Assembly (NCBI GenBank): GCA_011391185.1
Contig: JAABRB010000110.1
Coordinates: 1 to 9,776, forward strand
Direction: 5' to 3'
DNA from: Betaproteobacteria bacterium
Lineage (GTDB): Bacteria > Pseudomonadota > Gammaproteobacteria > Burkholderiales > SG8-39
Length of the DNA stretch: 9,776 bases
A program made the position numbers and the translations under genes. Shown here one piece after another: positions 1 through 6,211 of the stretch. The notes under the pieces were generated by a model. It was not told the origin of the DNA and did not search any database. It saw only the letters and a program-made list of their open reading frames with translations. Position 1 is the first letter of the stretch. The number at the start of each line of letters is the position of its first letter.

Positions 1-503
1 CGGCGAAGATGCACAGCTTCTACCTCCGCAACATGTACATGAAGAACCTGCTGCGGGTGCCGGGCGGCATCGAAGTCGGCGGCGTGCCGGTCGACCTCTC
101 GAAGGTCAAGGTGCCGGCGTACTTCATCTCGACCGCCGAGGACCACATCGCTCCGTGGAAGTCGACCTTCAAGGGCGCGCAGGCCCTGGGCGGCGACGTT
201 CGCTTCGTGCTCGGCGGCTCGGGCCACATCGCGGGCATCGTGAACCCCCCGGCGGCCAACAAGTACTGCTACTGGACCAACGCGAAACCCGCCGACACGC
301 CGGAAGCCTGGCAGGCGGCCGCGGAGCGCCACGAGGGTTCGTGGTGGAACGACTGGCACAAATGGATTTCCGCACTCGACACGAGCAAACCGGTGCCGGC
401 CCGCGTCCCGGGCAAGGGCAAGCTCAAGGCGATCGAGGACGCGCCGGGCTCCTATGTCGCGGTGCGCCTCGACGCTACGAAGAAGAAAAAGAACGCGCCC
501 TGA
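1..503 (+). CDS. phaC: PHA synthase (class I-type PhaC), C-terminal part, 5' end outside window
   Basis: This enzyme polymerises (R)-3-hydroxyacyl-CoA into polyhydroxyalkanoate at the surface of cytoplasmic storage granules. The reading frame is open from base 3 to the TGA at 501-503, so only about the last 167 residues are present and the nucleophile cysteine lies upstream of the window. Counting from the ATG at 9, the motif TAEDHIAPW places the catalytic Asp at 45, and GGSGHIAG followed by VNPP places the general-base His at 73. The 28-residue spacing equals that of Asp480 and His508 in the Ralstonia eutropha synthase. Aromatic residues (YCYW, GSWWNDWHKW) and a Lys-rich tail ending KKKKNAP complete a normal C-terminus. 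No phaA, phaB or phasin gene follows; repeat DNA begins 22 bp after the stop. The assignment to PhaC is firm, and class I rests on resemblance to the R. eutropha enzyme. Confidence 0.95.
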   Translation, partial: AKMHSFYLRNMYMKNLLRVPGGIEVGGVPVDLSKVKVPAYFISTAEDHIAPWKSTFKGAQALGGDVRFVLGGSGHIAGIVNPPAANKYCYWTNAKPADTPEAWQAAAERHEGSWWNDWHKWISALDTSKPVPARVPGKGKLKAIEDAPGSYVAVRLDATKKKKNAP

Positions 504-525
504 CCGAGTGGGGTGATTGAGGTTT

Positions 526-720
526 CCCCTCCTTTTCAAGGAGGGGTCCGCCCGCAGGGCGGGGGGTGGTTGCGGATTCGATCCGTGCGGCACACCACCC
601 CGTCGCCTTCGGCGCCACCCCGCCCGGCCCGAAGCGAGGACGCTTCGGGCGTTCGCCGGCTCGCACGCGCGCAGGCACGTGCTTCGAAACCCCGGCTCAC
701 CCTCGGGGAGGAGGGGAAAA
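526..720 (+). repeat. 195-bp hairpin-rich repeat unit, copy 1
   Basis: This is the first of two near-identical units with a 209-bp period. It opens with a perfect hairpin (arms CCCCTCCTT at 526-534 and AAGGAGGGG at 538-546, loop TTC). A T follows, then a 6-bp hairpin CCGCCC-GCA-GGGCGG (548-562) and GGGGTGGTT (563-571). The centre holds CGGAT-TCG-ATCCG. An inverted half-module follows, with CACCACCCC at 593-601 and GTCGCC-TTC-GGCGCC at 602-616. Next is a perfect 10-bp stem, GCCCGAAGCG-AGGA-CGCTTCGGGC (627-650). The unit ends GGAGGGGAAAA. Frames open through it exist on both strands and look like a by-product of GC richness. I read it as non-coding, of the REP/BIME type, because the structure is built from nested inverted repeats. 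Confidence 0.9.
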
Positions 721-734
721 AAGCCTTAGACCCT

Positions 735-929
735 CCCCTCCTTTTCAAGGAGGGGTCCGCCCGCAGGGCGGGGGGTGGTTGCGGATTCGATCCGTGCGGC
801 ACACCACCCCGTCGCCTTCGGCGCCACCCCGCCCGGCCCGAAGCGAGGACGCTTCGGGCGTTCGCCGGCTCGCACGTGCGCAGGCACGTGCTTCGAAACC
901 TCGGCTCACCCTCGGGGAGGAGTGGAAAA
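735..929 (+). repeat. 195-bp hairpin-rich repeat unit, copy 2
   Basis: This is a second copy of the unit at 526-720. By eye it differs at three positions: C668 becomes T877, C692 becomes T901, and G714 becomes T923. The last change damages the terminal GGAGGGG arm. The copies are joined by a 14-bp linker (721-734). The high identity indicates a recent duplication. The remaining bases up to the next gene (930-1021) show no convincing promoter; TAGACT at 977-982 is a possible -10 without a matching -35. A small inverted repeat TGACT-TC-AGTCA (1008-1019) sits just before the next start codon. The whole 504-1021 stretch contains no gene I can support. Confidence 0.9.
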
Positions 930-1021
930 ACTTTGCCTGAACTTCCGCGCAAACGCTCGCCTCGAGTCCCCTGCGCTAGACTCTTCGCCTGGCATGTGAA
1001 CGCAGTCTGACTTCAGTCACG

Positions 1022-2221
1022 ATGAAAATCACCAGGATCGAAACGCTTCGCCTCGGCGAATTTCCGAACCTCATCTGGGTGCGCGTGCACACCGACGAAG
1101 GACTGGTCGGGCTGGGCGAGACCTACATGGGTGCCGCCGCGGTGGAGGCGCACATCCACGATTTCGCCGCGCCGCGACTCCTGGGCCAGAATCCGCTGCA
1201 AATCGAGCGCCTGAACCGCGCGTTGGTCGGCTATGTCGGCCGCAGCGGCACCGGCGCCGAGATGCGCGGCAATTCGGCGATCGACATTGCGCTCTGGGAT
1301 CTTTTTGGCAAATCCGTCGGGCAGCCGCTCGTGCAGGTGCTGGGCGGCGCGTCACGGGACACGATCCGGATCTACAACACCTGCGCCGGCTACCGCTACA
1401 TCCGCAACGCGACCCAGCAGCGCACGGACAATTTCGGATTGGGCGGCGGCGACGGGCCGTACGAGGATCTCGACGCCTTTCTCAATCGCGCCGACGAGCT
1501 TGCCGAATCGCTGCTCGAGCAGGGCATCACGGGCATGAAGATCTGGCCCTTCGACTTCGCCGCCGAGGCGTCGAACGGTCTCTACATCTCCGGGCCGGAC
1601 CTCGATCGCGCGCTCGAACCGTTCCGCAAGATCCGCCGCGCCGTCGGCAACCGGATGGACATCATGGTCGAGTTCCATTCGCTCTGGTCGCTGCCGGCCG
1701 CGCAGAAGATCGCGCGGGCGCTCGCCGAGTTCGACACCTTCTGGCACGAGGACCCGATTCGCATGGACGGACTCGCGAGCCTGAAGGAGTACGCGCGGAC
1801 GAGCCCGGCCCCGGTCTGCGCGTCCGAGATGCTCGCGACCCGGTACGCGTTCCGGGATCTGCTCGAGACGGGCGCGGTCGGTTACGCGATGCTCGACATC
1901 TGCTGGTGCGGCGGCCTCACCGAAGCGCGCAAGATCGCGGCCATGGCCGATGCGTGGCATCTGCCGGTCGCGCCCCACGACTGCGTGGGCCCGGTGGTGC
2001 TGGCCGCCTCGACGCACCTCTCGCTGCATGCGCCCAACGCAATCGTGCAGGAGACCGTCCGTGCGTTCTACACCGGCTGGTACCGGGAGCTGGTGACGGA
2101 CTTGCCGCAAATCGAAAACGGCATGGTCTCCGTATCGGGCAAGCCCGGCATCGGGCTGGAGTTGCTGCCCGATCTCGTCAGGCGCAAGGACGCAACCGTT
2201 CGCGAATCGCGTCTGGATTGA
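1022..2221 (+). CDS. Enolase-superfamily dehydratase/racemase (mandelate racemase/muconate lactonizing enzyme family)
   Basis: This 399-residue protein has the two-part enolase-superfamily layout: an N-terminal capping domain (about 1-120, with the MRGNSAIDIALWDL segment at 81-94) and a TIM barrel. The barrel supplies three acidic Mg2+ ligands, E217 (VEFHS), E243 (WHEDP) and E269 (ASEML), spaced 26 and 26. D292 and H319 (APHDCVGP) follow at +23 and +27. These spacings equal D195/E221/E247/D270/H297 of mandelate racemase. H219 next to the first ligand matches the extra His of galactonate dehydratase, suggesting sugar-acid dehydration rather than racemisation, but the substrate is unknown. The first ligand is Glu where Asp is usual. 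Only one Lys (K173 in GMKIWPFD) stands near the usual KxK position. The start at 1022 lacks a clear Shine-Dalgarno sequence. The gene is 7 bp from the asparaginase gene and probably cotranscribed with it. Confidence 0.88.
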   Translation: MKITRIETLRLGEFPNLIWVRVHTDEGLVGLGETYMGAAAVEAHIHDFAAPRLLGQNPLQIERLNRALVGYVGRSGTGAEMRGNSAIDIALWDLFGKSVGQPLVQVLGGASRDTIRIYNTCAGYRYIRNATQQRTDNFGLGGGDGPYEDLDAFLNRADELAESLLEQGITGMKIWPFDFAAEASNGLYISGPDLDRALEPFRKIRRAVGNRMDIMVEFHSLWSLPAAQKIARALAEFDTFWHEDPIRMDGLASLKEYARTSPAPVCASEMLATRYAFRDLLETGAVGYAMLDICWCGGLTEARKIAAMADAWHLPVAPHDCVGPVVLAASTHLSLHAPNAIVQETVRAFYTGWYRELVTDLPQIENGMVSVSGKPGIGLELLPDLVRRKDATVRESRLD

Positions 2222-2228
2222 GCCGGCC

Positions 2229-3230
2229 ATGCGGAGCCTGCCCAGAGTCGTGATCCTCGGCACCGGCGGCACCATCGCCGGCGCGGGGTCGAACGCGACG
2301 AACGTCACCGGGTATCGGCCCTCCGTGATCGGGGTCGAGGCGCTCGTTGCCGCCGTGCCGATGCTCGGCGAGATTGCCGAGCTCGAGGCGCAGCAGCTCT
2401 TCCAAGTCGCGAGCTACCTGCTCGAAACGTCGCACTGGCTGACGATCGCCCGGGCGGTGACCGACGCGCTGGCAAGGAGCGACGTGAACGGCGTCGTCAT
2501 CACGCACGGCACCGACACGCTCGAGGAGACCGCGTACTTCCTGCATCTCGCGGTGCGCAGCGAAAAGCCGGTGGTCGTCACTGCCGCGATGCGTCCGGCC
2601 ACGGCGTTGTCCGCCGACGGGCCGATGAATCTCTTCAACGCAGTGAGCCTGGCCGCGAGCGCGGACGCCGCGGGTAAAGGCGTGCTCGTGGCGCTGAACG
2701 ATCGAATCGCCTGCGCGCGCGACGTCACGAAGACCCACACGAGCGGCGTGGAGACATTCCGTTCGCCCGAGTACGGGAATCTCGGGCAGATGGAGAATGG
2801 CGCTCCGCGGTTCTACCGGGCGCCGCTGCGCCGGCACACAGCGCATGCCGAGTTTGCGGTGCCAGGACTCGACGAGCTGCCACGCGTCGAAATCGTCATG
2901 GGCTACGTGGGGGCGACCGGCGCGCCAATCGCCGCGGCAGTGGCAAACGGCGCCTCGGGTATCGTCCATGCGGGAACCGGCGCGGGAAACTTCACCGCAG
3001 CGGCGCGCGAGGCGCTGGTGGCGGCGCGGCGCAGCGGCACGGTGGTGGTGCGCGCGTCGCGAATTCCGGCCGGCGTGGTGACCCGCAATACCGGGCACGT
3101 CGACGACGACGCGCTCGACTTCGTGGTCGCCGACGATCTGAGCCCGCAGAAGGCGCGCATCCTGCTGATGCTCGGGCTCACGCGCACGCGCGATACGCGC
3201 GAGCTGCAGCGCATGTTCCGCACCTATTGA
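2229..3230 (+). CDS. Type II-like L-asparaginase family amidohydrolase, cytosolic, with altered substrate pocket
   Basis: This 333-residue protein belongs to the bacterial asparaginase/glutaminase family, which hydrolyses the side-chain amide through a Thr nucleophile. GTGGTIAG gives nucleophile T15. Y29, S62, T95-D96 (HGTDTLEE) and K168 (DVTKTHT) line up with T12, Y25, S58, T89-D90 and K162 of E. coli AnsB, as I recall its numbering. Both catalytic triads therefore look intact, and the C-terminal half is also close to AnsB (SPQKARILL). Two positions differ: Gln59 of AnsB is Tyr63 here, and Glu283 falls in a Gly-His segment (289-290), so the alpha-amino contacts seem lost. There is no signal peptide, so it should act in the cytoplasm, unlike periplasmic AnsB. 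The ATG lies 7 bp after the preceding stop, which suggests translational coupling. The family assignment is firm; the substrate could be something other than asparagine. Confidence 0.93.
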   Translation: MRSLPRVVILGTGGTIAGAGSNATNVTGYRPSVIGVEALVAAVPMLGEIAELEAQQLFQVASYLLETSHWLTIARAVTDALARSDVNGVVITHGTDTLEETAYFLHLAVRSEKPVVVTAAMRPATALSADGPMNLFNAVSLAASADAAGKGVLVALNDRIACARDVTKTHTSGVETFRSPEYGNLGQMENGAPRFYRAPLRRHTAHAEFAVPGLDELPRVEIVMGYVGATGAPIAAAVANGASGIVHAGTGAGNFTAAAREALVAARRSGTVVVRASRIPAGVVTRNTGHVDDDALDFVVADDLSPQKARILLMLGLTRTRDTRELQRMFRTY

Positions 3231-3239
3231 GCGCCCGGC

Positions 3240-3254
3240 CGGGAACGGATCCCG
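3240..3254. terminator. Weak hairpin between convergent genes
   Basis: CGGGA-ACGGA-TCCCG forms a 5-bp stem in the 27-bp gap between the convergent asparaginase and TRAP binding-protein genes. It could help end transcription from both sides. There is no T-run on either strand, so it is not a canonical intrinsic terminator. Confidence 0.25.
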
Positions 3255-3257
3255 TCG

Positions 3258-4391
3258 TTACTTGCGCTTCGCGTCGGTCGATTCGTCGGGCCAGTAGTGG
3301 TCGGCCGTGTCGGCGTAGGGCGCGAAGTAGAACCGCTTTGCCGGAACGACGACCGCCGCGTAGGCTTTCTGCGATTCCCAGACCTTTCGGAAGAACGGGT
3401 CCTGTGCCGCCTCGCGCGCGGCGATCTTGTCCCACGCCTTCAGGAATTGCTCGAGAACGTCGGGTGGCGTGCGGCGGAGCTGGACGCCGTACTTGTCGCG
3501 CATCTCCTTCAGCGCATCGGCGTTCTGCTTCTGCCACTTCGTCCACCAGATCAGGAACGTCTCGTTCGCGGCGCTCCTGATGATGTCCCGGTGCTGGGGG
3601 GTGAGCTTGTCCCAGACGTCGCCATTGATGAACAGTCCGCCGATCGCCACGCTTTCGTGGACGCTCGGGGAATAGTGGTACTTGAATACGCTTTGCAGGC
3701 CCAGGTTCAGGTCCTCGGCACCGCCGAACCACTCGGCACAGTCGATGTCGCCGCGCTGCGCAGCCGCGATGATCTCGCCGCCCGGCATCTCCACCACGGT
3801 GAGGCCGAGATTGCGCCATACCTCGGCCGCAATCCCGGTCTGCCGGCATTTCATGCCTTTCATTTCGGCGAAGTTGCGGATCGGTCGCTTGAACCAGCCG
3901 AGCGCCTGCGGGCCGGCCGGGAGCATCGGGATCGCGACGATATTGAGCTTGAGCACGTCGCGAAAGAACTCCTGGTACAGCTCGAGCCCGCCGCCGTGCT
4001 GGAGCCAACCCACCATGTCGATGAAATCCATCCCGTGCGTGCCGCCGGGACCCCCCACGAGCAGGAGCGCGGTCTTGTTCCGGCTGCCCAGGTAGCCTGC
4101 CCAGGTGTGCGCGCCGTCGATCACCCGCTTGTGCGTGGCATCGAGCACATCGTGGCCCGGCACGATCTGCCCGGCGGGCATGGGCTCGATGCGAAGGGAC
4201 CGGTCCGCGAGCTTTTCCACCCGGTCGGCCCAGTACGTGAAGTTCTGGTACAGCGTCAGCGACTCGGGCCAGCTCGCCTGAATTTTCAGGATTCTGGTCT
4301 CCGCGGACGTGGCATGTCGCGGCGCGATCAACGCGGTGAACGCCAGGCAGACTGCAAGGACTGCCCCGGCACGAGAAAGCTGGCCGCTCAT
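3258..4391 (-). CDS. TRAP transporter substrate-binding protein (DctP family)
   Basis: This is a 377-residue periplasmic receptor of a tripartite ATP-independent transporter, a family that binds carboxylate-containing ligands and delivers them to a DctQM permease. Residues 1-30 form a signal peptide with a hydrophobic core (AGAVLAVCLAFTALIAP) and a likely cut after ATSA. Family features include KRPI (168-171) leading to GMKCRQTG (179-186), which holds the conserved carboxylate-binding Arg (R183), and GDIDCAEWFGG (214-224). The AEW signature with a following D-GL-KYHY stretch resembles the 2-oxoacid/mannitol-type branch. The ATG at 4391 is chosen because AGGAG (4401-4405) lies 9 bp upstream and the signal peptide begins there; a longer frame to 4445 has neither. 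No dctQ or dctM gene is in the window, so it works with an unlinked permease or one beyond the edge. It may serve the convergent catabolic pair. Confidence 0.93.
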   Translation of the reverse strand: MSGQLSRAGAVLAVCLAFTALIAPRHATSAETRILKIQASWPESLTLYQNFTYWADRVEKLADRSLRIEPMPAGQIVPGHDVLDATHKRVIDGAHTWAGYLGSRNKTALLLVGGPGGTHGMDFIDMVGWLQHGGGLELYQEFFRDVLKLNIVAIPMLPAGPQALGWFKRPIRNFAEMKGMKCRQTGIAAEVWRNLGLTVVEMPGGEIIAAAQRGDIDCAEWFGGAEDLNLGLQSVFKYHYSPSVHESVAIGGLFINGDVWDKLTPQHRDIIRSAANETFLIWWTKWQKQNADALKEMRDKYGVQLRRTPPDVLEQFLKAWDKIAAREAAQDPFFRKVWESQKAYAAVVVPAKRFYFAPYADTADHYWPDESTDAKRK

Positions 4392-4415
4392 GGATGGATG
4401 CTCCTGTAGGCGTTC

Positions 4416-4440
4416 CGATGCATCGCCCGGAGGAGGGCGA
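4416..4440. promoter_or_regulatory. Inverted repeats in the leader of the TRAP binding-protein gene
   Basis: Between the predicted transcription start and the start codon lie a 10-bp perfect palindrome, CGATGCATCG (4416-4425), and an overlapping 6-bp hairpin, TCGCCC-GGAGGA-GGGCGA (4423-4440). The position downstream of the promoter would suit an operator or a structured leader. No regulator gene is adjacent, so the role is inferred only. Confidence 0.3.
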
Positions 4441-4443
4441 CCC

Positions 4444-4473
4444 ATGGTAGAAGGCCCGCAAAAGGCATGTCAA
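4444..4473 (-). promoter_or_regulatory. Sigma-70-type promoter for the TRAP binding-protein gene
   Basis: Read on the minus strand there is a perfect -35 TTGACA (4468-4473), an 18-bp spacer and a -10 TACCAT (4444-4449, four of six matches). The start would fall near 4437 and leave a leader of about 46 nt before the ATG at 4391. This implies the gene is transcribed independently of the upstream SDR gene. Confidence 0.5.
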
Positions 4474-4540
4474 GCAAGCGCGGGTCGGTGCGCAGGACGA
4501 AATACCCGATATGCGCGCGGCCAATCGCGCAAGGTTGCGT

Positions 4541-5305
4541 TCAGGTCGGAAGATTGTGCGGTTTGCGCGGTGCGCGGGCGGCGATCCGGTCGTAGAGCCA
4601 GTTCGGCAGCATGCGCAGGCCCCATGATGCGACCCGCATCTGCCAGGGAATCACCGCGAGGCTGCGGCCCGCGTCGATCGCGCGGGCGATGCGTCGCGCG
4701 CCGGCATCGGCCGCAAGCAGGAACGGCATCCGATACGGATTCACGCGCGTCATCGGCGTGTCGATGAATCCGGGGCAGATCGTGACGACGGTCACGCCCG
4801 ATCCGCGGAGCTCCACGCGCAGGCTCTCGAGCCAGGTGATGACCGCCGACTTCGAGGCCGAGTAGGCGCCCGCACCGGGCAGTCCGCGCCACCCCGCCAT
4901 GCTCGCGATGCCGACGAGTGTCCCGCTGCCCCGTTCGCGCATGGGCGCGACGAAGGGTTGCAACGTGGCGGCGACGCCGAGCACGTTGGTGCGCAGGGTG
5001 CGCTCGAGCACCGCGAGGTCTTCTGACTCCGCGCCGAGCGTGCCGACGGAAATGCCGGCGCATGCGATCACGATGTCAGGCAGGCCATGGGCCGCACGGA
5101 AGTCGGCCGCCGCCTCCCGCATGAATGCAGGGTCGCCAACGTCGCCGGCGCGCATCCAAGCCGCGGCCCCCAGCTCGCCCGCGAGTGCGCTCAGACCCGC
5201 GATCCGCCGCGCCACCAGGCCGACGATTGCGCCCTGCGCCGCGTAGCGGCGCGCCAGCGCGGCGCCGATGCCGCTCGACGCGCCGGTGATGAAAACGTTG
5301 GTCAT
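4541..5305 (-). CDS. Short-chain dehydrogenase/reductase (SDR family), NAD(P)-dependent
   Basis: This 254-residue classical SDR has a Rossmann fold. The cofactor motif TGASSGIG is at 7-14, ACAG at 81-84 stands in for the usual NNAG, and the catalytic tetrad is N107, S135 (GIASMAG), Y148 and K152 (YSASK). PGFIDTPM (178-185) is the usual post-catalytic loop. A moderately hydrophobic C-terminal stretch (LAVIPWQMRVASWGLRMLP) could touch the membrane. Substrate cannot be read from sequence. The ATG at 5305 is preferred because the Rossmann strand begins directly after it; a GTG at 5353 would add 16 residues overlapping repeat DNA. No good Shine-Dalgarno sequence is visible. An SDR gene after dsbA is familiar in Betaproteobacteria, but here 261 bp of repeats separate them, so it may need its own promoter, which I could not find. 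Confidence 0.92.
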   Translation of the reverse strand: MTNVFITGASSGIGAALARRYAAQGAIVGLVARRIAGLSALAGELGAAAWMRAGDVGDPAFMREAAADFRAAHGLPDIVIACAGISVGTLGAESEDLAVLERTLRTNVLGVAATLQPFVAPMRERGSGTLVGIASMAGWRGLPGAGAYSASKSAVITWLESLRVELRGSGVTVVTICPGFIDTPMTRVNPYRMPFLLAADAGARRIARAIDAGRSLAVIPWQMRVASWGLRMLPNWLYDRIAARAPRKPHNLPT

Positions 5306-5347
5306 CTGAGGACGCGTAGTCGGGAATGGATCGAGAAGCTGGGCCTT

Positions 5348-5393
5348 CACCACCCCGCCGGCTGCGCCGGCACCCCTCCTCCGAGAGGAGGGG
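5348..5393 (-). repeat. Modular hairpin repeat, inverted orientation
   Basis: Read on the minus strand, this has the same order as the repeats at 526 and 5404. A hairpin with arms CCCCTCCTC and GAGGAGGGG (5373-5393, 3-nt loop) is followed by T, then GCCGGC-GCA-GCCGGC (5357-5371), then GGGGTGGTG (5348-5356). Segment lengths match the direct copies exactly, although the small stem has a different sequence. It lies about 43 bp upstream of the SDR start and faces away from the direct module at 5404. Confidence 0.85.
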
Positions 5394-5403
5394 AAAAAGC
5401 TAT

Positions 5404-5560
5404 CCCCTCCTTTTCAAGGAGGGGTGGCTGCGAAGCAGCCGGGGTGGTTCGCGCCAGCGCCCGATTTTCAAGGAGGAGTGGCTGCGAAGCAGCCGGGGTG
5501 GTTCGCGCCAGCGCCCGATTTTCAAGGACGGATCGCCGCGAAGCAGCCGGGATGGTCGGT
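5404..5560 (+). repeat. 54-bp tandem repeat, two full units and one degenerate unit, with leading hairpin
   Basis: The array begins with the hairpin CCCCTCCTT-TTC-AAGGAGGGG (5404-5424), T, GGCTGC-GAA-GCAGCC (5426-5440) and GGGGTGGTT (5441-5449). From the TTTTCAAGG at 5411 the sequence repeats every 54 bp, at 5465 and 5519. Unit 2 differs from unit 1 at one base (G5423 versus A5477). Unit 3 is diverged and fades out just before the dsbA stop codon. Units 2 and 3 lack the left hairpin arm, so tandem growth copied only part of the module. Together with the inverted module it fills the dsbA-SDR gap; no gene is present. Confidence 0.9.
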
Positions 5561-5566
5561 CAATCT

Positions 5567-6196
5567 CTACTTCTTCGCCATCTCCTTGCGCGACTGCGCG
5601 ATGAGCGAGTCGGCGATCGCGAGCATGCGCGCGGGGGTCATGCCCGGGATCAGGTACTTTCCGTTCACCAGCAGCGCCGGCACACCTTCGAGCTGAGCGG
5701 CCTGCGCGATCTGCGTTGCCCGCTTGAGCTTGCCCTCGACCGCGAAGGAGCGGTAGGCGGCGGAGAACTTCTTGGTATCCACGCCCTTGGTTTCAAGCCA
5801 ATCGAGCAGGGCGCGCTCATTGGTGATCCGCAGATTGTTGCGATGGATGGCGTCGAAGAGCGGGCCGTGCAGCTTCTCGATCAGGCCCATCGCCTCGAGC
5901 GTGTAGTACACGCGCGCCGCGATCTCCCAGTTGCGGTTCAAGGGCGCCGGAATGCGCTTGAATTCCACGTCCTTGGGCAGCGCCTTGACCCAGCGCTCGA
6001 TCACCGGCTCGAGCTCGTAGCAATGCGGGCAGCCGTACCAGAACATCTCCACCACCTCGACCCGCGCGGGGTTGTCGGTGGCGAGCGGAGCTTTCAGTAC
6101 CGAGTAGTCGGGGCCTTCCTCGAATTTCTGCGCATGCGCGGCGGGGCCGGCAGCGGCGAGCGCGAGGGCGAGGGCGAACAAGAAGCGCTTCACCAT
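5567..6196 (-). CDS. dsbA: Thiol:disulfide interchange protein DsbA
   Basis: This 209-residue periplasmic oxidoreductase inserts disulfide bonds into exported proteins and is normally reoxidised by DsbB. A signal peptide spans about 1-22 (MVKRFLFALALALAAAG, cut after AHA). The thioredoxin-type active site is C56-P57-H58-C59 in FWYGCPHCYELEP, and the cis-proline is P173 (GVPALLVNG). The helical insert of the DsbA fold lies between these, and the length is normal for the family. The ATG at 6196 has AGGAG (6205-6209) 8 bp upstream. The gene starts 15 bp after the SPOR-protein stop, so it is probably the third gene of an argS operon. No dsbB gene is in the window. Repeat DNA reaches almost to its stop codon. 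Confidence 0.97.
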   Translation of the reverse strand: MVKRFLFALALALAAAGPAAHAQKFEEGPDYSVLKAPLATDNPARVEVVEMFWYGCPHCYELEPVIERWVKALPKDVEFKRIPAPLNRNWEIAARVYYTLEAMGLIEKLHGPLFDAIHRNNLRITNERALLDWLETKGVDTKKFSAAYRSFAVEGKLKRATQIAQAAQLEGVPALLVNGKYLIPGMTPARMLAIADSLIAQSRKEMAKK

Positions 6197-6211
6197 ACCA
6201 ATTTCTCCTGG

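Noticed and set aside
933..982. Sigma-70 promoter for the enolase-superfamily gene from TTGCCT and TAGACT
   Set aside because: The boxes are 38 bp apart, far outside the workable spacing, and no other -35 fits TAGACT.
513..1010. Open frames on both strands through the repeat region after phaC
   Set aside because: They translate the tandem hairpin units, repeat internally with the DNA period, have no recognisable domain and lack ribosome binding sites.
1352..2308. A 318-codon minus-strand open frame
   Set aside because: It is antisense to the enolase-superfamily gene and overlaps the asparaginase start. No motif supports it.
3297..4409. A 370-codon plus-strand open frame
   Set aside because: It is antisense to the TRAP binding-protein gene, which has a signal peptide and family motifs.
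5306..5353. GTG start at 5353 for the SDR gene
   Set aside because: It adds 16 residues without SDR character and reaches into the inverted repeat. The ATG at 5305 starts directly at the Rossmann strand.
5373..5424. Intrinsic terminators formed by the CCCCTCC hairpins
   Set aside because: The stems are strong but neither strand has a T-run directly after the stem; on the plus strand the first is followed by A bases. Structural repeats explain them better.
5404..5560. Possible CRISPR array
   Set aside because: The 54-bp units are contiguous with no unique spacers, and there are only two and a part of them. No cas gene is present.
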